From Marinobacter daqiaonensis (GTDB lineage Bacteria; Pseudomonadota; Gammaproteobacteria; Pseudomonadales; Oleiphilaceae): a DNA stretch of 64,000 nt. The notes under the pieces are model-generated. The model ran no database searches. It worked only from the letters and a program-made list of their open reading frames with translations, and was not told where the DNA came from. The position numbers and the translations under genes were made by a program. Numbering within the stretch: position 1 is the first letter of the stretch; each line of letters starts with the position of its first letter. Of the stretch, positions 26,437 to 35,485 are shown in pieces. Location: NCBI RefSeq assembly GCF_900115285.1, contig NZ_FOYW01000001.1, positions 1,523,616 to 1,587,615 of the forward strand, given 5' to 3'.

Positions 26437-28230
26437 ATGACCAAGCGCAAGATCCACATCACCGACGTTATACTGCGGGACGCCCACCAGTCGCTCATTG
26501 CGACCCGGCTGCGCACCGAAGACATGCTCCCGGCCTGCCAGTGGCTCGACCAGGCCGGTTACTGGTCCCTGGAATGCTGGGGTGGCGCAACCTTCGACGC
26601 CTGCGTGCGCTTCCTCAAGGAAGATCCATGGGAACGGCTGCGAACCCTGCGCAAAGCCCTGCCCAACACCCGCCTGCAGATGCTGCTGCGGGGCCAGAAT
26701 CTGCTGGGTTACCGCCACTACGGCGATGATGTGGTGGAGGCCTTCGTAGCAAAAGCCGCCGAGAACGGAATGGACGTGTTCCGCATCTTCGATGCCCTCA
26801 ATGACGTCCGCAACCTGGAAACCAGCATCAGGGCTGTGAAAAAGTCCGGCAAGCATGCCCAGGGCACACTCTGCTACACGGTAAGCCCGGTGCACAACAC
26901 CGACGCCTACCTGGCCCAGGCCAGGACCATGGCCGATATGGGGGCCGATAGCATCGCCATCAAGGATATGGCCGGTCTGCTGACACCCGCGGTCACCGCA
27001 GAGCTGGTTTCCGGCCTGAAGGACAGCCTCGACCTCCCGGTTTTCCTGCACTCTCACGCCACCTCCGGCATGGCACCCATGTGCCAGTGGGCGGCCATGG
27101 AGGTCGGCGTGGACCATATCGATACGGCACTTTCCGCCTTTGCCGGCGGCACCAGTCACCCGCCCACCGAATCCCTGGTCGCCGCACTTCATGATGCCGG
27201 CTACGAAACCGGGCTGGACCTGGCATTGCTGGACAGGGCCACACATCACTTCCGGGAGGTGAGAAAGAAATATCACCAGTTCGAAAGCGAGTACAACGGC
27301 GTGGATACCGGCGTCCTGCTGTCCCAGGTGCCTGGCGGCATGATGTCCAACCTGGCCAACCAGTTGAAGGAACAGGGCGCGCTGGACCGCATTCAGGAAG
27401 TATTCGAGGAGATACCGAGGGTACGGAAGGACCTGGGCTTCCCACCCCTCGTCACTCCGACCTCACAGATTGTGGGCACCCAGGCGGTGATCAATGTGTT
27501 GTCCGGAAAACGCTATGACACCATCACCAATGAGGTGAAGAAATACCTCCAGGGCTGGTACGGCAAGGCACCTGCCGAGGTCGACCAGGAGCTCCAGAGA
27601 CGCGCGGTGGGCTCCGAGGACCTGATAGAGGAACGACCGGCGAACCTGATTCCCAGGGAACTGGATGATCTGCGTAAACAGGTGGCGGATTTGGCGGAAA
27701 CAGAAGAAGATGTACTCACCTACGCCATGTTTCCGGACCAGGCCCGCAGCTTCCTGCAGCAGCGCCGTGATGGCACGCTCCAGCCCGAACCGCTGGAGCC
27801 GTTGCCAGGCAAAGGCTCCACGGGACCGGTATCGACCCAGTTCCGGATCACGGTGCACGGTGAAAGCTACGACATCCACGTCACGGGCGCCAACCCGGCC
27901 GATGAAAGCAAGCGCCGTTTCTACATGACCGTGGACGGCGTGCCGGAGGAAATCGATCTGGAATCCACCGGCCAGGAAGGCGGGGCCTCCGCCAGTGGCC
28001 GTGGCCGGGCCACCAGCCAGGGCCATGTCACCACGAGCATGCCCGGCAACATCGTCGATGTGATGGTGAACGAAGGTGACAGGGTGTCCGCCGGCGACCC
28101 TGTTTTGATCATCGAAGCCATGAAAATGGAGACCGAAGTCAAGGCAACGGTGGCCGGTCTGGTTAAAGCTGTCCATATCAGGAAGGGCGACCGGGTAACT
28201 CCCGGTGAAACCCTGATAGAGATCGAGTAA
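26437..28230 (+). CDS. pycB: Pyruvate carboxylase subunit B / oxaloacetate decarboxylase alpha-type protein
   Basis: A 597-residue protein. The N-terminal TIM barrel (about 1-300) has ITDVILRDAHQSLIATR and metal-binding His residues in FLHSHATSG. The conserved carboxyltransferase domain follows, and the C terminus is a biotinyl domain with EAMKMETEV (biotin on Lys563). It transfers CO2 from biotin to pyruvate, working with PycA. Sodium-pump beta and gamma subunits, which would indicate an oxaloacetate decarboxylase, are not adjacent, so pyruvate carboxylase is the better call. Confidence 0.87.
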   Translation: MTKRKIHITDVILRDAHQSLIATRLRTEDMLPACQWLDQAGYWSLECWGGATFDACVRFLKEDPWERLRTLRKALPNTRLQMLLRGQNLLGYRHYGDDVVEAFVAKAAENGMDVFRIFDALNDVRNLETSIRAVKKSGKHAQGTLCYTVSPVHNTDAYLAQARTMADMGADSIAIKDMAGLLTPAVTAELVSGLKDSLDLPVFLHSHATSGMAPMCQWAAMEVGVDHIDTALSAFAGGTSHPPTESLVAALHDAGYETGLDLALLDRATHHFREVRKKYHQFESEYNGVDTGVLLSQVPGGMMSNLANQLKEQGALDRIQEVFEEIPRVRKDLGFPPLVTPTSQIVGTQAVINVLSGKRYDTITNEVKKYLQGWYGKAPAEVDQELQRRAVGSEDLIEERPANLIPRELDDLRKQVADLAETEEDVLTYAMFPDQARSFLQQRRDGTLQPEPLEPLPGKGSTGPVSTQFRITVHGESYDIHVTGANPADESKRRFYMTVDGVPEEIDLESTGQEGGASASGRGRATSQGHVTTSMPGNIVDVMVNEGDRVSAGDPVLIIEAMKMETEVKATVAGLVKAVHIRKGDRVTPGETLIEIE

Positions 28231-28234
28231 TTCC

Positions 28235-28252
28235 CCCCGGCTTCGGCCGGGG
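28235..28252 (+). terminator. UUCG hairpin after pycB
   Basis: CCCCGGC, loop TTCG, GCCGGGG: a 7-bp stem closed by the very stable UUCG tetraloop, 4 bases after the pycB stop. No T-run follows, so it may be a 3'-end stabiliser or weak terminator in front of nhaD. Confidence 0.5.
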
Positions 28253-28284
28253 TTCCCCCCTACCCCCGGAGCAAAAAAAAGGAA

Positions 28285-29688
28285 ATGAGAAAAGCACTGT
28301 TGTTGCCAGCAGCGGGACTGTTGTCGGCAGCTGGCCCTGTATGGGCCGAAAGTCAGGGACAGACGTTAAACCTGATCCACCACCCGGTGGGTTACCTGGC
28401 CATCGCCATTTTCGTAGCCGCCTACATCCTGGTGATGATGGAAGAGAAAATCCACCTCCGCAAGTCCAAGCCCATGCTTCTGGCCGCGGGCCTGATATGG
28501 GTGCTGTTGGCCATTGTTTACCGGAATTCCGGCGCGGAAGGCGAGGTGGAAGATGCAATCCGCCACAATTTTCTGGAATACGCAGAGCTGTTTTTCTTCC
28601 TGCTGGTGGCGATGACCTACATAAACGCCATGCTGGAGCGGGGCGTATTCGATCAGCTTAGAATCTGGCTGCTGGGCCGGGGTTACGGCTACCGGCGGCT
28701 GTTCTGGATTACCGGCACGCTCGCCTTCTTCATCTCGCCGGTTGCCGATAACCTCACCACGGCACTGATCATGTGTGCCGTCGTCATGGCGGTGGGCCGG
28801 GACAGTCCCGCGTTCGTGTCACTGTCGTGTATCAACATAGTCGTGGGAGCCAATGCCGGTGGCGCCTTCAGTCCCTTCGGTGACATCACCACACTGATGG
28901 TATGGCAAAAGGGCATCCTGCCCTTCCAGGATTTCTTCCAGCTTTTCCTGCCCAGCGTTGTGAATTTTCTGATTCCCGCTTTCCTTATGCACTGGGCCCT
29001 GCCAAAGGGATACCCCATGGCACCGGAGTCCCACGACAATGTGCTGAGGCCGGGTGGCCTGGTGATCTGCGGCCTGTTCCTTGCCACAATTGTGACCGCC
29101 ATCAGCTTTCACCAGTTCCTGCACATTCCGCCGGTGTTCGGCATGATGACCGGGCTGGCCTACCTGAAGCTCTTCGGATACTTTCTCAGGCGCCAGGAGG
29201 AGTCTCAATGGGACGAGAGCTCAGAAACTCCTCCCGGCGATGCGTCCCAGGGCCACGGCTTTGACGTCTTTGCCCATATCGCCCGCTCCGAGTGGGATAC
29301 CCTGTTCTTTTTTTACGGGGTCATTCTGGCCGTAGGCGGCCTGGGTTTTATTGGCTACCTGGGTCTGGTGTCCAACATTCTCTACGTTGACCTCGGACCC
29401 ACAGCGGCCAACGTCATGATCGGACTCATCTCGGCGCTGGTGGATAACATTCCGGTGATGTTCGCTGTGCTGACCATGAACCCGGACATGCCGGACGTGC
29501 AGTGGCTGCTGGTAACCCTGACCGCCGGCGTGGGCGGCAGCCTGTTGTCGATAGGCTCCGCGGCGGGGGTTGCCCTCATGGGGCAGGCCCGCGGCCAGTA
29601 CACCTTTTTCAGTCACCTGAAGTGGACCCCGGCCATCGCCCTGGGCTATGGCGCCAGTATCTGGGTACACTTCCTCGTCAATGGATAA
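28285..29688 (+). CDS. nhaD: NhaD-type sodium/proton antiporter
   Basis: A 467-residue membrane protein with a cleavable signal or first TM segment (residues 1-21) and about 12 TM helices. Conserved NhaD/ArsB-superfamily stretches are visible: VADNLTTALIMCAVVMAV, NIVVGANAGGAFSPFGDITT and SALVDNIPVMFAVLTMNP. NhaD expels Na+ (or Li+) in exchange for protons at alkaline pH and is common in marine and halophilic bacteria. AAGGAAA precedes the start. The MerR-type gene follows 26 bases later. Confidence 0.87.
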   Translation: MRKALLLPAAGLLSAAGPVWAESQGQTLNLIHHPVGYLAIAIFVAAYILVMMEEKIHLRKSKPMLLAAGLIWVLLAIVYRNSGAEGEVEDAIRHNFLEYAELFFFLLVAMTYINAMLERGVFDQLRIWLLGRGYGYRRLFWITGTLAFFISPVADNLTTALIMCAVVMAVGRDSPAFVSLSCINIVVGANAGGAFSPFGDITTLMVWQKGILPFQDFFQLFLPSVVNFLIPAFLMHWALPKGYPMAPESHDNVLRPGGLVICGLFLATIVTAISFHQFLHIPPVFGMMTGLAYLKLFGYFLRRQEESQWDESSETPPGDASQGHGFDVFAHIARSEWDTLFFFYGVILAVGGLGFIGYLGLVSNILYVDLGPTAANVMIGLISALVDNIPVMFAVLTMNPDMPDVQWLLVTLTAGVGGSLLSIGSAAGVALMGQARGQYTFFSHLKWTPAIALGYGASIWVHFLVNG

Positions 29689-29714
29689 AGAGGCGCCTCG
29701 CGGAGGAGCAGGGT

Positions 29715-30167
29715 ATGAAAATCGGCGATATGGCGGAACAGACCGGTATTCCGGTGGAAACCGTGCGCTACTACGAGAAGATCGGCCTGCTTCCGGCCCC
29801 GGACCGGCAAGCCAATGGCTATCGGCGTTACCGGCAGTCCCATCTGGACCGCCTGCTGTTTATCAGGCGCTGCCGCAACCTGGACATGGCCCAGGACGAA
29901 ATTCGCGAGCTGGTTCGCCTGGCGGACCAGCCCGAGGCAGACTGTACCCAGGTGGATGCCCTGCTGGCACGCCACCTAGAACATGTCAGGCAGCGGCTCG
30001 CGGAACTGCGGCAGCTGGAACGGACCCTGAGCCACTTGCAGCAGGCCTGCTCGGAGGGCAGAACCGTGGCGGAGTGCGGCATTCTGGGCGGGCTGTCCGA
30101 TGATCTGCCTTCGGAACCGGCACCGACCGGCCATAATCACATACCGGGTAGCCATGGCACGCGATAG
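29715..30167 (+). CDS. MerR-family heavy-metal regulator, CadR/PbrR type
   Basis: A 150-residue activator. The N-terminal MerR winged helix reads MKIGDMAEQTGIPVETVRYY, a long dimerisation helix follows, and the metal site has Cys77 (EADCTQ), Cys112 (QQACSEG) and Cys121 (AECGIL). That three-Cys set is the mark of Cd(II)/Pb(II)-responsive CadR/PbrR. The tail ends in a His-containing stretch (GHNHIPGSHG) like CadR. GGAGGAG lies before the ATG. A MerR-type operator with overlong spacer precedes the exporter gene downstream, the expected target. Confidence 0.85.
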   Translation: MKIGDMAEQTGIPVETVRYYEKIGLLPAPDRQANGYRRYRQSHLDRLLFIRRCRNLDMAQDEIRELVRLADQPEADCTQVDALLARHLEHVRQRLAELRQLERTLSHLQQACSEGRTVAECGILGGLSDDLPSEPAPTGHNHIPGSHGTR

Positions 30168-30216
30168 GGGGCGGAAGGCGTAACGAGGGGGCTCGCAAAA
30201 AAACACGGACCGGAGC

Positions 30217-30247
30217 TTGACCCTGTAGCAACTACAGGCATGGTAAT
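30217..30247 (+). promoter_or_regulatory. MerR-type promoter/operator of the cation exporter
   Basis: TTGACC (30217-30222), a 19-bp spacer, then GGTAAT (30242-30247). Inside the spacer is the perfect palindrome CCTGTAGCAACTACAGG (30222-30238). The overlong spacer with a central dyad is diagnostic of MerR-family activation, in which the regulator untwists the DNA when it binds metal. The dyad closely resembles CadR/PbrR and ZntR operators. Confidence 0.85.
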
Positions 30248-30275
30248 GACTTCACTCAGTCAGGAGGGAGTGATT

Positions 30276-30905
30276 ATGAGCTGCTGTTCCGTACCAGACC
30301 CAAAAACGCCTTCACCAGGGTTCAAGCAAGCCCTATGGATTGCCCTTTGGGTCAACCTCTCCATGTTCCTGGTGGAAGGCGTTGCCAGCTTCCAGTCCGG
30401 CTCGGTCTCCCTGATGGCGGACGCCATAGACTTCTTCGGCGACAGCGCCAACTACCTGTTATCCCTGTCCGTGCTATCCATGGGTATGGTCTGGCGGGGG
30501 CGTGCCGCCCTGGTTAAAGGCGTCACAATGACTGTCTTCGGGCTGGCGGTACTCGGACGGGCCGTCTGGGTTGCCCAGAGCGGAATGATCCCGGAAGCAA
30601 TGACCATGGGCGTAATCGGGTTCCTCGCCCTGGCCGCCAACATGGGTGTGGCCTGGATGCTTTTCCGTTTCCGCAGCGGCGACTCCGATATGCGATCCGT
30701 GTGGCTGTGCAGCCGAAATGACGCCATCGGCAATGTGGCAGTCATCGCAGCGGCTCTGGGAGTCGTCGGCACCGGTAGCGCGTGGCCGGACCTCACCGTC
30801 GCCGCGGTCATCGGAGGCCTGGCCGTCACCTCTGGCATCAGCGTGATGCGCCACGCCCGAAGCGACATTGCCAGCGCCCGGGTCCTCGACGGTCACTGCC
30901 AATAA
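30276..30905 (+). CDS. Cation diffusion facilitator (CDF)-like metal exporter
   Basis: A 209-residue inner-membrane protein with about six TM helices. SVSLMADAIDFFGDSANYLL carries the Asp-rich TM2 metal site of CDF proteins, and SRNDAIGNVAVIAAA is the matching TM5 site. The C-terminal cytoplasmic metal-sensing domain of classical CDFs is missing (the family norm is about 300 residues), as in the short CDF-like proteins paired with CadR-type regulators. It starts MSCCSVPD; the two Cys may bind metal. GGAGGG precedes the ATG. Control by the MerR-type gene upstream is clear from the operator. Confidence 0.82.
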   Translation: MSCCSVPDPKTPSPGFKQALWIALWVNLSMFLVEGVASFQSGSVSLMADAIDFFGDSANYLLSLSVLSMGMVWRGRAALVKGVTMTVFGLAVLGRAVWVAQSGMIPEAMTMGVIGFLALAANMGVAWMLFRFRSGDSDMRSVWLCSRNDAIGNVAVIAAALGVVGTGSAWPDLTVAAVIGGLAVTSGISVMRHARSDIASARVLDGHCQ

Positions 30906-30987
30906 GCCTGCACCGCAAGCCAGCCCGCGTTCATTGCCGTATGATGGGGTCTTACCTACTGTCATACATAACAAAAGGTGAACGCCC

Positions 30988-31965
30988 ATGAGCAATGCCA
31001 TACGTTTTTCCCGGACCGGCGGCCCGGAAGTACTGGAGTGGACCGAGGTTTCCACTCCCGAGCCCGGCAAGGGAGAGATTCGCGTACGCAATCACGCCAT
31101 CGGCCTCAACTACATAGAGATCTATTTCAGAGAAGGCGTCTACCCGGTGCCCTCCTTGCCCTCGGGGCTGGGTACCGAGGCCGCCGGCGTCGTTGATGCC
31201 GTTGGCCCCGGCGTTTCGGAATTCCGTAAGGGTGACCGGGTGGCTTACGCCCAGGCCCCCCTGGGAGCCTACGCAGAACTCCACGTTCTGCCTGCCGAGA
31301 AGGCCATCCACCTACCTGAGGATGTGGACTTCGAGACCGCTGCAGCCACCATGCTCAAGGGGCTGACGGTGCAATACCTGTTGCGGCAGACCTACCCGGT
31401 GATGTCGGGCCAGACCATTCTGTTTCATGCCGCCGCCGGCGGCGTCGGCCTGATTGCGTGCCAGTGGGCGAAGGCCCTGGGCGTAAAGCTGATCGGCACA
31501 GTCAGCACCCCGGAGAAAGCCAGGCTGGCCATGAACAATGGCGCCTGGGCCACCATCAACTACAGGGAAGAGAACATCGTCGAGCGGGTTCGGGAGCTGA
31601 CCGATGGCGAGATGGTGCCGGTGGTCTATGACTCCGTGGGCAAGGACACCTGGGAAACCTCCCTGGACTGTCTGCAGAAACGCGGCATGATGGTCAGCTT
31701 CGGCAATACCACCGGCCCGGTGACCGACGTCAATATCGGCATCCTGAACCAGAAGGGCTCCCTGTTCGTCACCCGGCCAAGCCTCGCGGGCTACGCCGAC
31801 ACCCGCGGCCGCTTCGAGGCCATGTGTGGCGAACTGTTCGAGATGCTGAGCAGCGGCGCCATCAAGGCCGATATCAACCAGCGTTACCCATTGAAAGACG
31901 TCGCCAAAGCCCACGAGGCGCTGGCAGGCGGAAAAACAACCGGGTCAACGGTATTGCTGCCCTGA
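30988..31965 (+). CDS. NADPH:quinone oxidoreductase (zeta-crystallin-like MDR)
   Basis: A 325-residue medium-chain reductase without catalytic zinc. It begins AIRFSRTGGPEVLEWTEV and has the quinone-reductase signature around GLNYIEIYFREGVYP, the cofactor fold ILFHAAAGGVGLIACQWAKA and the NTTGPVTDVN region. It reduces quinones by one electron using NADPH and is cytoplasmic. AAAGGTG precedes the ATG. Only 10 bases separate its stop from the 3' end of the convergent tRNA-Sec gene. Confidence 0.88.
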   Translation: MSNAIRFSRTGGPEVLEWTEVSTPEPGKGEIRVRNHAIGLNYIEIYFREGVYPVPSLPSGLGTEAAGVVDAVGPGVSEFRKGDRVAYAQAPLGAYAELHVLPAEKAIHLPEDVDFETAAATMLKGLTVQYLLRQTYPVMSGQTILFHAAAGGVGLIACQWAKALGVKLIGTVSTPEKARLAMNNGAWATINYREENIVERVRELTDGEMVPVVYDSVGKDTWETSLDCLQKRGMMVSFGNTTGPVTDVNIGILNQKGSLFVTRPSLAGYADTRGRFEAMCGELFEMLSSGAIKADINQRYPLKDVAKAHEALAGGKTTGSTVLLP

Positions 31966-31975
31966 CTCAAAAAAA

Positions 31976-32071
31976 TGGCGGAAGGGTATGGGAGTCGAAC
32001 CCACCAGGCACGCGTTGCGCGCCTCACCGGATTTGAAGTCCGGGCGCTCCACCGGGAAGCGATCCCCTTCC
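31976..32071 (-). tRNA. selC: Selenocysteine tRNA (anticodon UCA)
   Basis: The minus strand folds as tRNA-Sec: 5' GGAAGGGG start, long extra arm, anticodon TCA (32034-32036) in CTTCAAA, T-loop TTCGACT and an encoded CCA end (31976-31978). The anticodon arm CCGGACTTCAAATCCGG matches E. coli selC almost exactly. Total length with CCA is 96 bases, matching the oversized tRNA-Sec class. The acceptor pairs GGAAGGG with CCCTTCC; the eighth pair is G-A, a mismatch. It lies just downstream of selB on the same strand, completing the decoding set. Confidence 0.95.
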
Positions 32072-32093
32072 GTGTTGAACTGAGTGATAACGC

Positions 32094-34043
32094 TCAGGCA
32101 GTGTAACCGGTTTCCTCCGGTTTGCGGAGGGCGGCCGCTGCGGCCCGACGGTAGGCGGGCTGCAGTCGGCGCTCGTCGTTGATGAAGGCGGTGACCCCCG
32201 CCCGGTCCAGGTACTCCAGTACGCTGACGGTGAGGCGACGGCCGATGCCGGAGCGATCCCGGTAGGCGCGGGCGTCGAAGGCGCCGGTAGGAGACTCCTC
32301 CGCCAGGTCCACGGCTATCGCCACCAGTTCGGTTACGGTTTCCGGCCGGTAGAAGCGATTGGGCGCCACCGCCACCAATACACCCCTCCGGTGCATGCGT
32401 CCCAGGAATGCCAGCATATCTTCACGATCCTGCCCCAGGGATTCAGCCAATTCGCCGACGATGGGCGGCTTCAGGCCAGTGCCTTCCAGCGCCGCCATGA
32501 CCCGATCCAGCAATCCCTGATCGTCCGCAGCCAGCCGGGGCTGATGCCCGGGCAGGTGAACACAGAAGCCGTGCCGGACTATGCACCGGCTGTCGATCAG
32601 CGACTGCAGCAGCAGATGGCGAAGTGCCTGATCCAGATGAACGCCCCGCAACTGGGGCAGATCCTGTTCGCCGGGACCCAGGCTGTCGGGATGGTCGACA
32701 TGCCATTGCTCCAGACGCTCAAGCAGCGCGACTTTCAGGCTTTCCCAATGATCGCTTCGAACCGCCACATCACCATGGCTGCCTGGCAAAATCATCAGCC
32801 CCCGGTCCGCAATCAGGTTGGTCACTGACTCCGGTTGCAGGTTGTAGACGCGGGCAAGCCGCTCCAGTGACACGCCCTCAGGCTGCGCCTCAATCAGCAC
32901 AGTCAGCTGGTCGTTCAGGCTATCCAATTCGGTCAGCTTCTCCAGCACGGCTACCCGCGCCTGCCGCGAACGACCGCGCCTGAGTCCAAACGGATCCAGC
33001 ACCCGGCCACCGGCCAGCGTCCGGTTCGAGGCCGGGTCCCTCAGGATAAGCCGGTCACCGGCACAGGCCTGAACGGGCTGGTCCAGCATGAGCTGCGCCA
33101 GAGGCGGGCTCCCTTCCCTTGCCGTGCCATCCAGGACCACGGCCCGGCAGTTACGAACCGCCGCCCCCAGGTGTACCTGCAGGTTGCCGCGGTGCAGGCG
33201 GGCGGAGGGCAACAGCGTCAGCACCACATCAAGCCGGTCAGTGGGATGGTGAAGCGGTGCCGCCACCAGCCAGTCACCCCGGCCCACCGAATGGCGGCTG
33301 ATGTCGCCTGCCAGATTGAGGGCGCAACGTTGGCCGGCCTCCACCGACTCCACCCCAGTCCCGTGAATTTCCAGACCCCGCAGCCGAACCCGGTGGCCCG
33401 CCGGGCAGGCGACCAGAGTGTCATGCCGGCTGAGGGTGCCGGCGATCACTGTTCCGGTGACCACACAGCCGGATCCGGTGATGGAAAAGCTTCGGTCCAC
33501 GATCATTCTGGGATAACCGCTGGCCCTGTCCTGTGGTTGCCCGGAGCCAGCAGTGCTCTCAAGCCATTGCCTGAGGGCGGGCACCCCCTGGCCCGTCAAC
33601 CCTGAAACCGGAAACACCGGCGCCCCGGCGAGCCCGGATTCCTGCAGTAGCTGGTGTACTTCTTCGGTAGCCTCGCTGCACCTCTCTGCGCCGACCCGAT
33701 CGGTTCGGGTCAGCGCCACGATGCCCCTGCGAACACCCAGCAGATCCAGGATTGCCAGATGCTCCCGGGTCTGGGGCATCGGGCCATCATCCGCCGCCAC
33801 CACCAGCATCACCGCATCCACCGCTGATACACCGGCCACCATATTGCGGATGAATTTCTCGTGGCCCGGCACATCCACAAAACCCAGCCAGTTCCCCTGC
33901 TCCGTATGGGTCCAGGCGAAGCCCAGGTCGATGGTCAGGCCCCGGCGCTTTTCCTCCGCCAGCCGGTCGGTGTCCTCACCGGTCAGGGCATGAATAAGAG
34001 TGGTCTTGCCATGGTCCACGTGGCCGGCGGTGGCAATGATCAC
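32094..34043 (-). CDS. selB: SelB, selenocysteine-specific elongation factor
   Basis: A 649-residue translation factor that carries Sec-tRNA to UGA codons. GTPase motifs: GHVDHGKTT (residues 7-15), DVPGHEKFI and a TRTD in place of NKxD (ALTRTDRVG). EF-Tu-like domains 2 and 3 follow, then four winged-helix repeats that bind the SECIS hairpin. The start is GTG at 34043, inside the selA stop (GTGA overlap), preceded by GGAGAG. Longer in-frame readings upstream lie inside selA and are not coding-like. It is slightly longer than E. coli SelB (614). Confidence 0.93.
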   Translation of the reverse strand: MIIATAGHVDHGKTTLIHALTGEDTDRLAEEKRRGLTIDLGFAWTHTEQGNWLGFVDVPGHEKFIRNMVAGVSAVDAVMLVVAADDGPMPQTREHLAILDLLGVRRGIVALTRTDRVGAERCSEATEEVHQLLQESGLAGAPVFPVSGLTGQGVPALRQWLESTAGSGQPQDRASGYPRMIVDRSFSITGSGCVVTGTVIAGTLSRHDTLVACPAGHRVRLRGLEIHGTGVESVEAGQRCALNLAGDISRHSVGRGDWLVAAPLHHPTDRLDVVLTLLPSARLHRGNLQVHLGAAVRNCRAVVLDGTAREGSPPLAQLMLDQPVQACAGDRLILRDPASNRTLAGGRVLDPFGLRRGRSRQARVAVLEKLTELDSLNDQLTVLIEAQPEGVSLERLARVYNLQPESVTNLIADRGLMILPGSHGDVAVRSDHWESLKVALLERLEQWHVDHPDSLGPGEQDLPQLRGVHLDQALRHLLLQSLIDSRCIVRHGFCVHLPGHQPRLAADDQGLLDRVMAALEGTGLKPPIVGELAESLGQDREDMLAFLGRMHRRGVLVAVAPNRFYRPETVTELVAIAVDLAEESPTGAFDARAYRDRSGIGRRLTVSVLEYLDRAGVTAFINDERRLQPAYRRAAAAALRKPEETGYTA

Positions 34044-35467
34044 GGCTCGCTCTCCGCCACGTCGAGCTGGGCGATAAAGGGCGCGGAATCTTCCAGGCAG
34101 CGGCAGTCCAGTAGCAGGGCATCCTCTGAAATTCGCCCGACGACCGGGACGGGTAACCGGCGCAGGCGGGCAGACAGCGCCTTGAGTTGCCGGCCGCGCT
34201 GCCGCTTGTTTCCGGTAAGCGGTGTCAGGCGTACTGCGGCGCTGGCCAGCAGGTCCAGGGGCAGCGATCCGCTGCCAATCTGGCTTTTGGCCGGCGTCAC
34301 TGCCACTTCCCAATCTGCCCCCACCCACAGAGCCAGGGGCCCGGCGATGTCTCCGGCGGTCTGATGGATGGCTGATTCCGGGCGGGTCAGTAACCGCAGG
34401 GCCGGCACACGCTCGGCGACGCTGTCCGGGTTGCTGTAGAGCCGCAATACCGCCTCCAGCGCGGCCAGGGTCTGCTTGTCACAACGAAGGGCCCGTTTGA
34501 GGGGATTTTTCCGGATACGCCGGATCAGGTCGGCACGGCCGGCGATAATGCCGGCCTGGGGACCGCCCAGCAACTTGTCACCGCTGAAGGTAACCACATC
34601 CGCCCCCTTTTCAAGGGTTTCCCGGACAGTAGGCTCCCGGGGCAGGCCCAGGGCGGTCATGTCGATCAGGCTGCCACTGCCCAGATCAACCACCAGCGGA
34701 AGCCCGTATTCACGGGCGATATCTGCCAGCGCCGGCTCCTCCACCTCCGCCGTGAAGCCCTCGATCCGGTAGTTGCTGGTGTAGGCCTTCATCAGCGCGG
34801 CGGTTTTACTGCTCACCGCTTCGCCGAAATCCCCTGGATGGGTCCGGTTGGTGGTGCCCACCTCCCGCAGTTTGCAGCCGGCGCGGGCCATGATGTCCGG
34901 CAGCCGGAAAGCGCCCCCGATCTCGATCAACTCGCCCCGGGAGACAACGACCTCCCGGCGCAGGGCCAGGCTATTGAGAGTGAGGAGAACAGCGGCGGCG
35001 TTGTTGTTGACCACAGTGGCTGCCTCGGCACCGGTGTGCCGGCAGACCCAGGCCTCCACATGATCGTCCCGGTCCCCCCGCTTACCCTTGTCGAGGTCGA
35101 ATTCCAGGTTGGTTGCCCCTGCCGCCACCGCGACCATGGCCTCAATGGCTTCCCGGGGCAGCGGAGCCCTGCCGAGGTTGGTGTGCAGTACGGTGCCTGT
35201 CAGGTTGTACACCGGCCGGATGGAGGGAGCGACCATGGCCAGCACCCGCTGCTCTACCCCTTCGGTAAATGCGGTCGCGTCAAAAGGCGCGTCGACCTCA
35301 CGCCATTGCTCGAGCCCGGCCCTGACCGAATCCAGAACAAGTGAGCGGCCGTGGATCGCCGACAGCCGGGAAAGAACCGGCCACGCCAATATGCGATCCA
35401 CCGATGGAGGACGCAGGCTTGTGGCCCGGTCCGGAAAAACTTCTGGAAGATTCATGGGTACCGCCAT
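34040..35467 (-). CDS. selA: SelA, L-seryl-tRNA(Sec) selenium transferase
   Basis: A 475-residue PLP enzyme that converts Ser-tRNA-Sec to Sec-tRNA-Sec using selenophosphate. It has PVYNLTGTVLHTNLGRAPL, DLGSGSLID and the PLP lysine Lys298 in FSGDKLLGGPQAG. It forms a ring-shaped decamer in the cytoplasm. It lies 18 bases after the selenoprotein gene and overlaps selB by 4 bases. Two starts are possible (35467 or Met5 at 35455); ribosome-site quality does not decide. SelD, the selenophosphate synthase, is not in this window. Confidence 0.94.
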   Translation of the reverse strand: MAVPMNLPEVFPDRATSLRPPSVDRILAWPVLSRLSAIHGRSLVLDSVRAGLEQWREVDAPFDATAFTEGVEQRVLAMVAPSIRPVYNLTGTVLHTNLGRAPLPREAIEAMVAVAAGATNLEFDLDKGKRGDRDDHVEAWVCRHTGAEAATVVNNNAAAVLLTLNSLALRREVVVSRGELIEIGGAFRLPDIMARAGCKLREVGTTNRTHPGDFGEAVSSKTAALMKAYTSNYRIEGFTAEVEEPALADIAREYGLPLVVDLGSGSLIDMTALGLPREPTVRETLEKGADVVTFSGDKLLGGPQAGIIAGRADLIRRIRKNPLKRALRCDKQTLAALEAVLRLYSNPDSVAERVPALRLLTRPESAIHQTAGDIAGPLALWVGADWEVAVTPAKSQIGSGSLPLDLLASAAVRLTPLTGNKRQRGRQLKALSARLRRLPVPVVGRISEDALLLDCRCLEDSAPFIAQLDVAESEP

Positions 35468-35485
35468 CCCTGGCGGCGCCAGGGT

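Noticed and set aside
34044..34328. A longer SelB start giving a 744-residue protein
   Set aside because: The extra 95 residues lie inside selA, are Arg/Ala/Pro-rich in a non-coding style, and the GTG at 34043 has GGAGAG and places the GTPase motif where SelB has it.
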